Positions 63,490 through 64,000 of a stretch of 64,000 bases of DNA are shown one piece after another. Position numbers and translations under genes: made by a program. How positions within the stretch are numbered: position 1 is the first letter of the stretch; each line of letters starts with the position of its first letter. The stretch covers positions 2,195,501-2,259,500 of the forward strand of contig NZ_JAGSGD010000001.1 of the NCBI RefSeq assembly GCF_016772415.1. Reading direction: 5' to 3'. This DNA is from Phenylobacterium glaciei (lineage in GTDB: Bacteria > Pseudomonadota > Alphaproteobacteria > Caulobacterales > Caulobacteraceae). The notes beneath the pieces are model-generated. The model was not told where the DNA came from, searched no databases, and saw only the letters and a list, made by a program, of their open reading frames with translations.

Positions 63490-63966
63490 ATGAGCATCTA
63501 CGACTTCAGCGCCGAGACCCTGGACGGCAAGGCGACACCGCTCTCCACCTATCGCGACAGGGTGGTCCTGATCGTCAACACGGCGTCCAAGTGCGGGTTC
63601 ACCCCCCAGTACGAGGGGCTGGAGGCGCTCTACAGCAAGTACAAGGACCGCGGTCTGGTGGTGCTGGGCTTCCCCTGCAACCAGTTCGGGGCCCAGGAAC
63701 CGGGCAACGCTGAGGAGATCGCCAGCTTCTGCTCGCTGACCTACGACGTCGACTTCCCGATGATGAGCAAGATCGACGTCAACGGACCCAAGACCCACCC
63801 GCTCTTCGCCTATCTCAAGAAGGAGAAGAAGGGGGTGCTGGGCACCGCCAATGTGAAGTGGAACTTCACCAAGTTCCTGGTGGACCGTAAGGGCCAGGTG
63901 GTCGACCGCTTCGCCCCCACGGTCGAACCCAAGTCGCTGGAAAGCGCGATCGAGGCCCTGCTCTGA
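63490..63966 (+). CDS. glutathione peroxidase family protein
   Basis: This 158-residue thiol peroxidase has the catalytic Cys35 in NTASKCGFTPQ, the Gln in FPCNQFGAQEPG and the Trp-Asn pair in VKWNFTKF. It is a cysteine, not selenocysteine, enzyme, and many relatives use thioredoxin instead of glutathione. The stop overlaps the lpd start by one base, so it is inserted between pdhC and lpd. Confidence 0.92.
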   Translation: MSIYDFSAETLDGKATPLSTYRDRVVLIVNTASKCGFTPQYEGLEALYSKYKDRGLVVLGFPCNQFGAQEPGNAEEIASFCSLTYDVDFPMMSKIDVNGPKTHPLFAYLKKEKKGVLGTANVKWNFTKFLVDRKGQVVDRFAPTVEPKSLESAIEALL

Positions 63967-64000
63967 TGGCTGATTCCTTCGACGTCATCATCATCGGCTC
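63966..64000 (+). CDS. lpd: dihydrolipoyl dehydrogenase, 5' end
   Basis: The first 11 codons (MADSFDVIIIG) give the start of the FAD-binding beta-alpha-beta fold of E3, which reoxidises dihydrolipoamide. Context (last gene of a pdh operon) supports the call. The rest lies beyond the window. Confidence 0.75.
   Translation, partial: MADSFDVIIIG

Overview
The window is a contiguous piece of a GC-rich alphaproteobacterial chromosome, made almost entirely of core genes. It most likely comes from the Caulobacteraceae (Phenylobacterium or Caulobacter). The pointers are a SidA-like SOS division inhibitor, LexA boxes of the GTTC-N7-GTTC type, LpxI instead of LpxH, a short editing-less ProRS, an E1-beta subunit of pyruvate dehydrogenase with its own lipoyl domain, and the lpxB/gltA/gltX/comEC/lexA/trp neighbourhood. 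I saw no prophage, transposase, CRISPR array, rRNA or intact tRNA. No gene-free stretch exceeds 300 bases; the largest (11595-11875, 281 bases) holds a strong terminator and perhaps a small RNA.

Layout. 1-5.2 kb: end of the complex I operon (nuoK-L-M-N). 5.2-8.4 kb: birA, coaX, RNase J. 8.5-11.6 kb: a fused tandem CoA-transferase, methylmalonyl-CoA epimerase and a small membrane protein. 11.9-15.2 kb: proS, lolC/E, lolD. 15.2-19.5 kb: a DUF4337 gene, divergent from a 30-codon sidA-like gene followed 31 bases later by dnaE. 19.6-34.5 kb: a classic block running from translation through isoprenoid and phospholipid synthesis to envelope biogenesis (rpsB, tsf, pyrH, frr, uppS, cdsA, dxr, rseP, bamA, skp, lpxD, fabZ, lpxA, lpxI, lpxB).

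34.5-48.5 kb is mostly on the minus strand: gltA and gltX, then divergent comEC and an M13 peptidase on the plus strand, then lexA, trpC, trpD, trpG, trpE and a PpiD-like foldase. 48.7-55.5 kb: tpiA, four accessory genes (phytase-like, MpaB-like, VOC, GNAT), secG, pyrG, a YjbR-family gene and rpmF. 55.6-64 kb: a small exported protein, eno, cytochrome b561, a VIT1-type transporter, ftsB-like, and the pyruvate dehydrogenase operon (pdhA, pdhB, a GFA-family gene, pdhC, a glutathione peroxidase, start of lpd).

The most notable points are: (1) a 30-residue SidA-like membrane peptide behind two tandem LexA-box-like repeats, close to dnaE, with lexA itself about 26 kb away; (2) a 161-base inverted-repeat element lying in frame inside the pdhC coding sequence, whose arms show compensatory changes; (3) a CoA-transferase fusion in which one domain has lost the catalytic aspartate; (4) a degenerate tRNA-like sequence in front of secG; (5) a cluster of evenly spaced half-sites upstream of pdhA.
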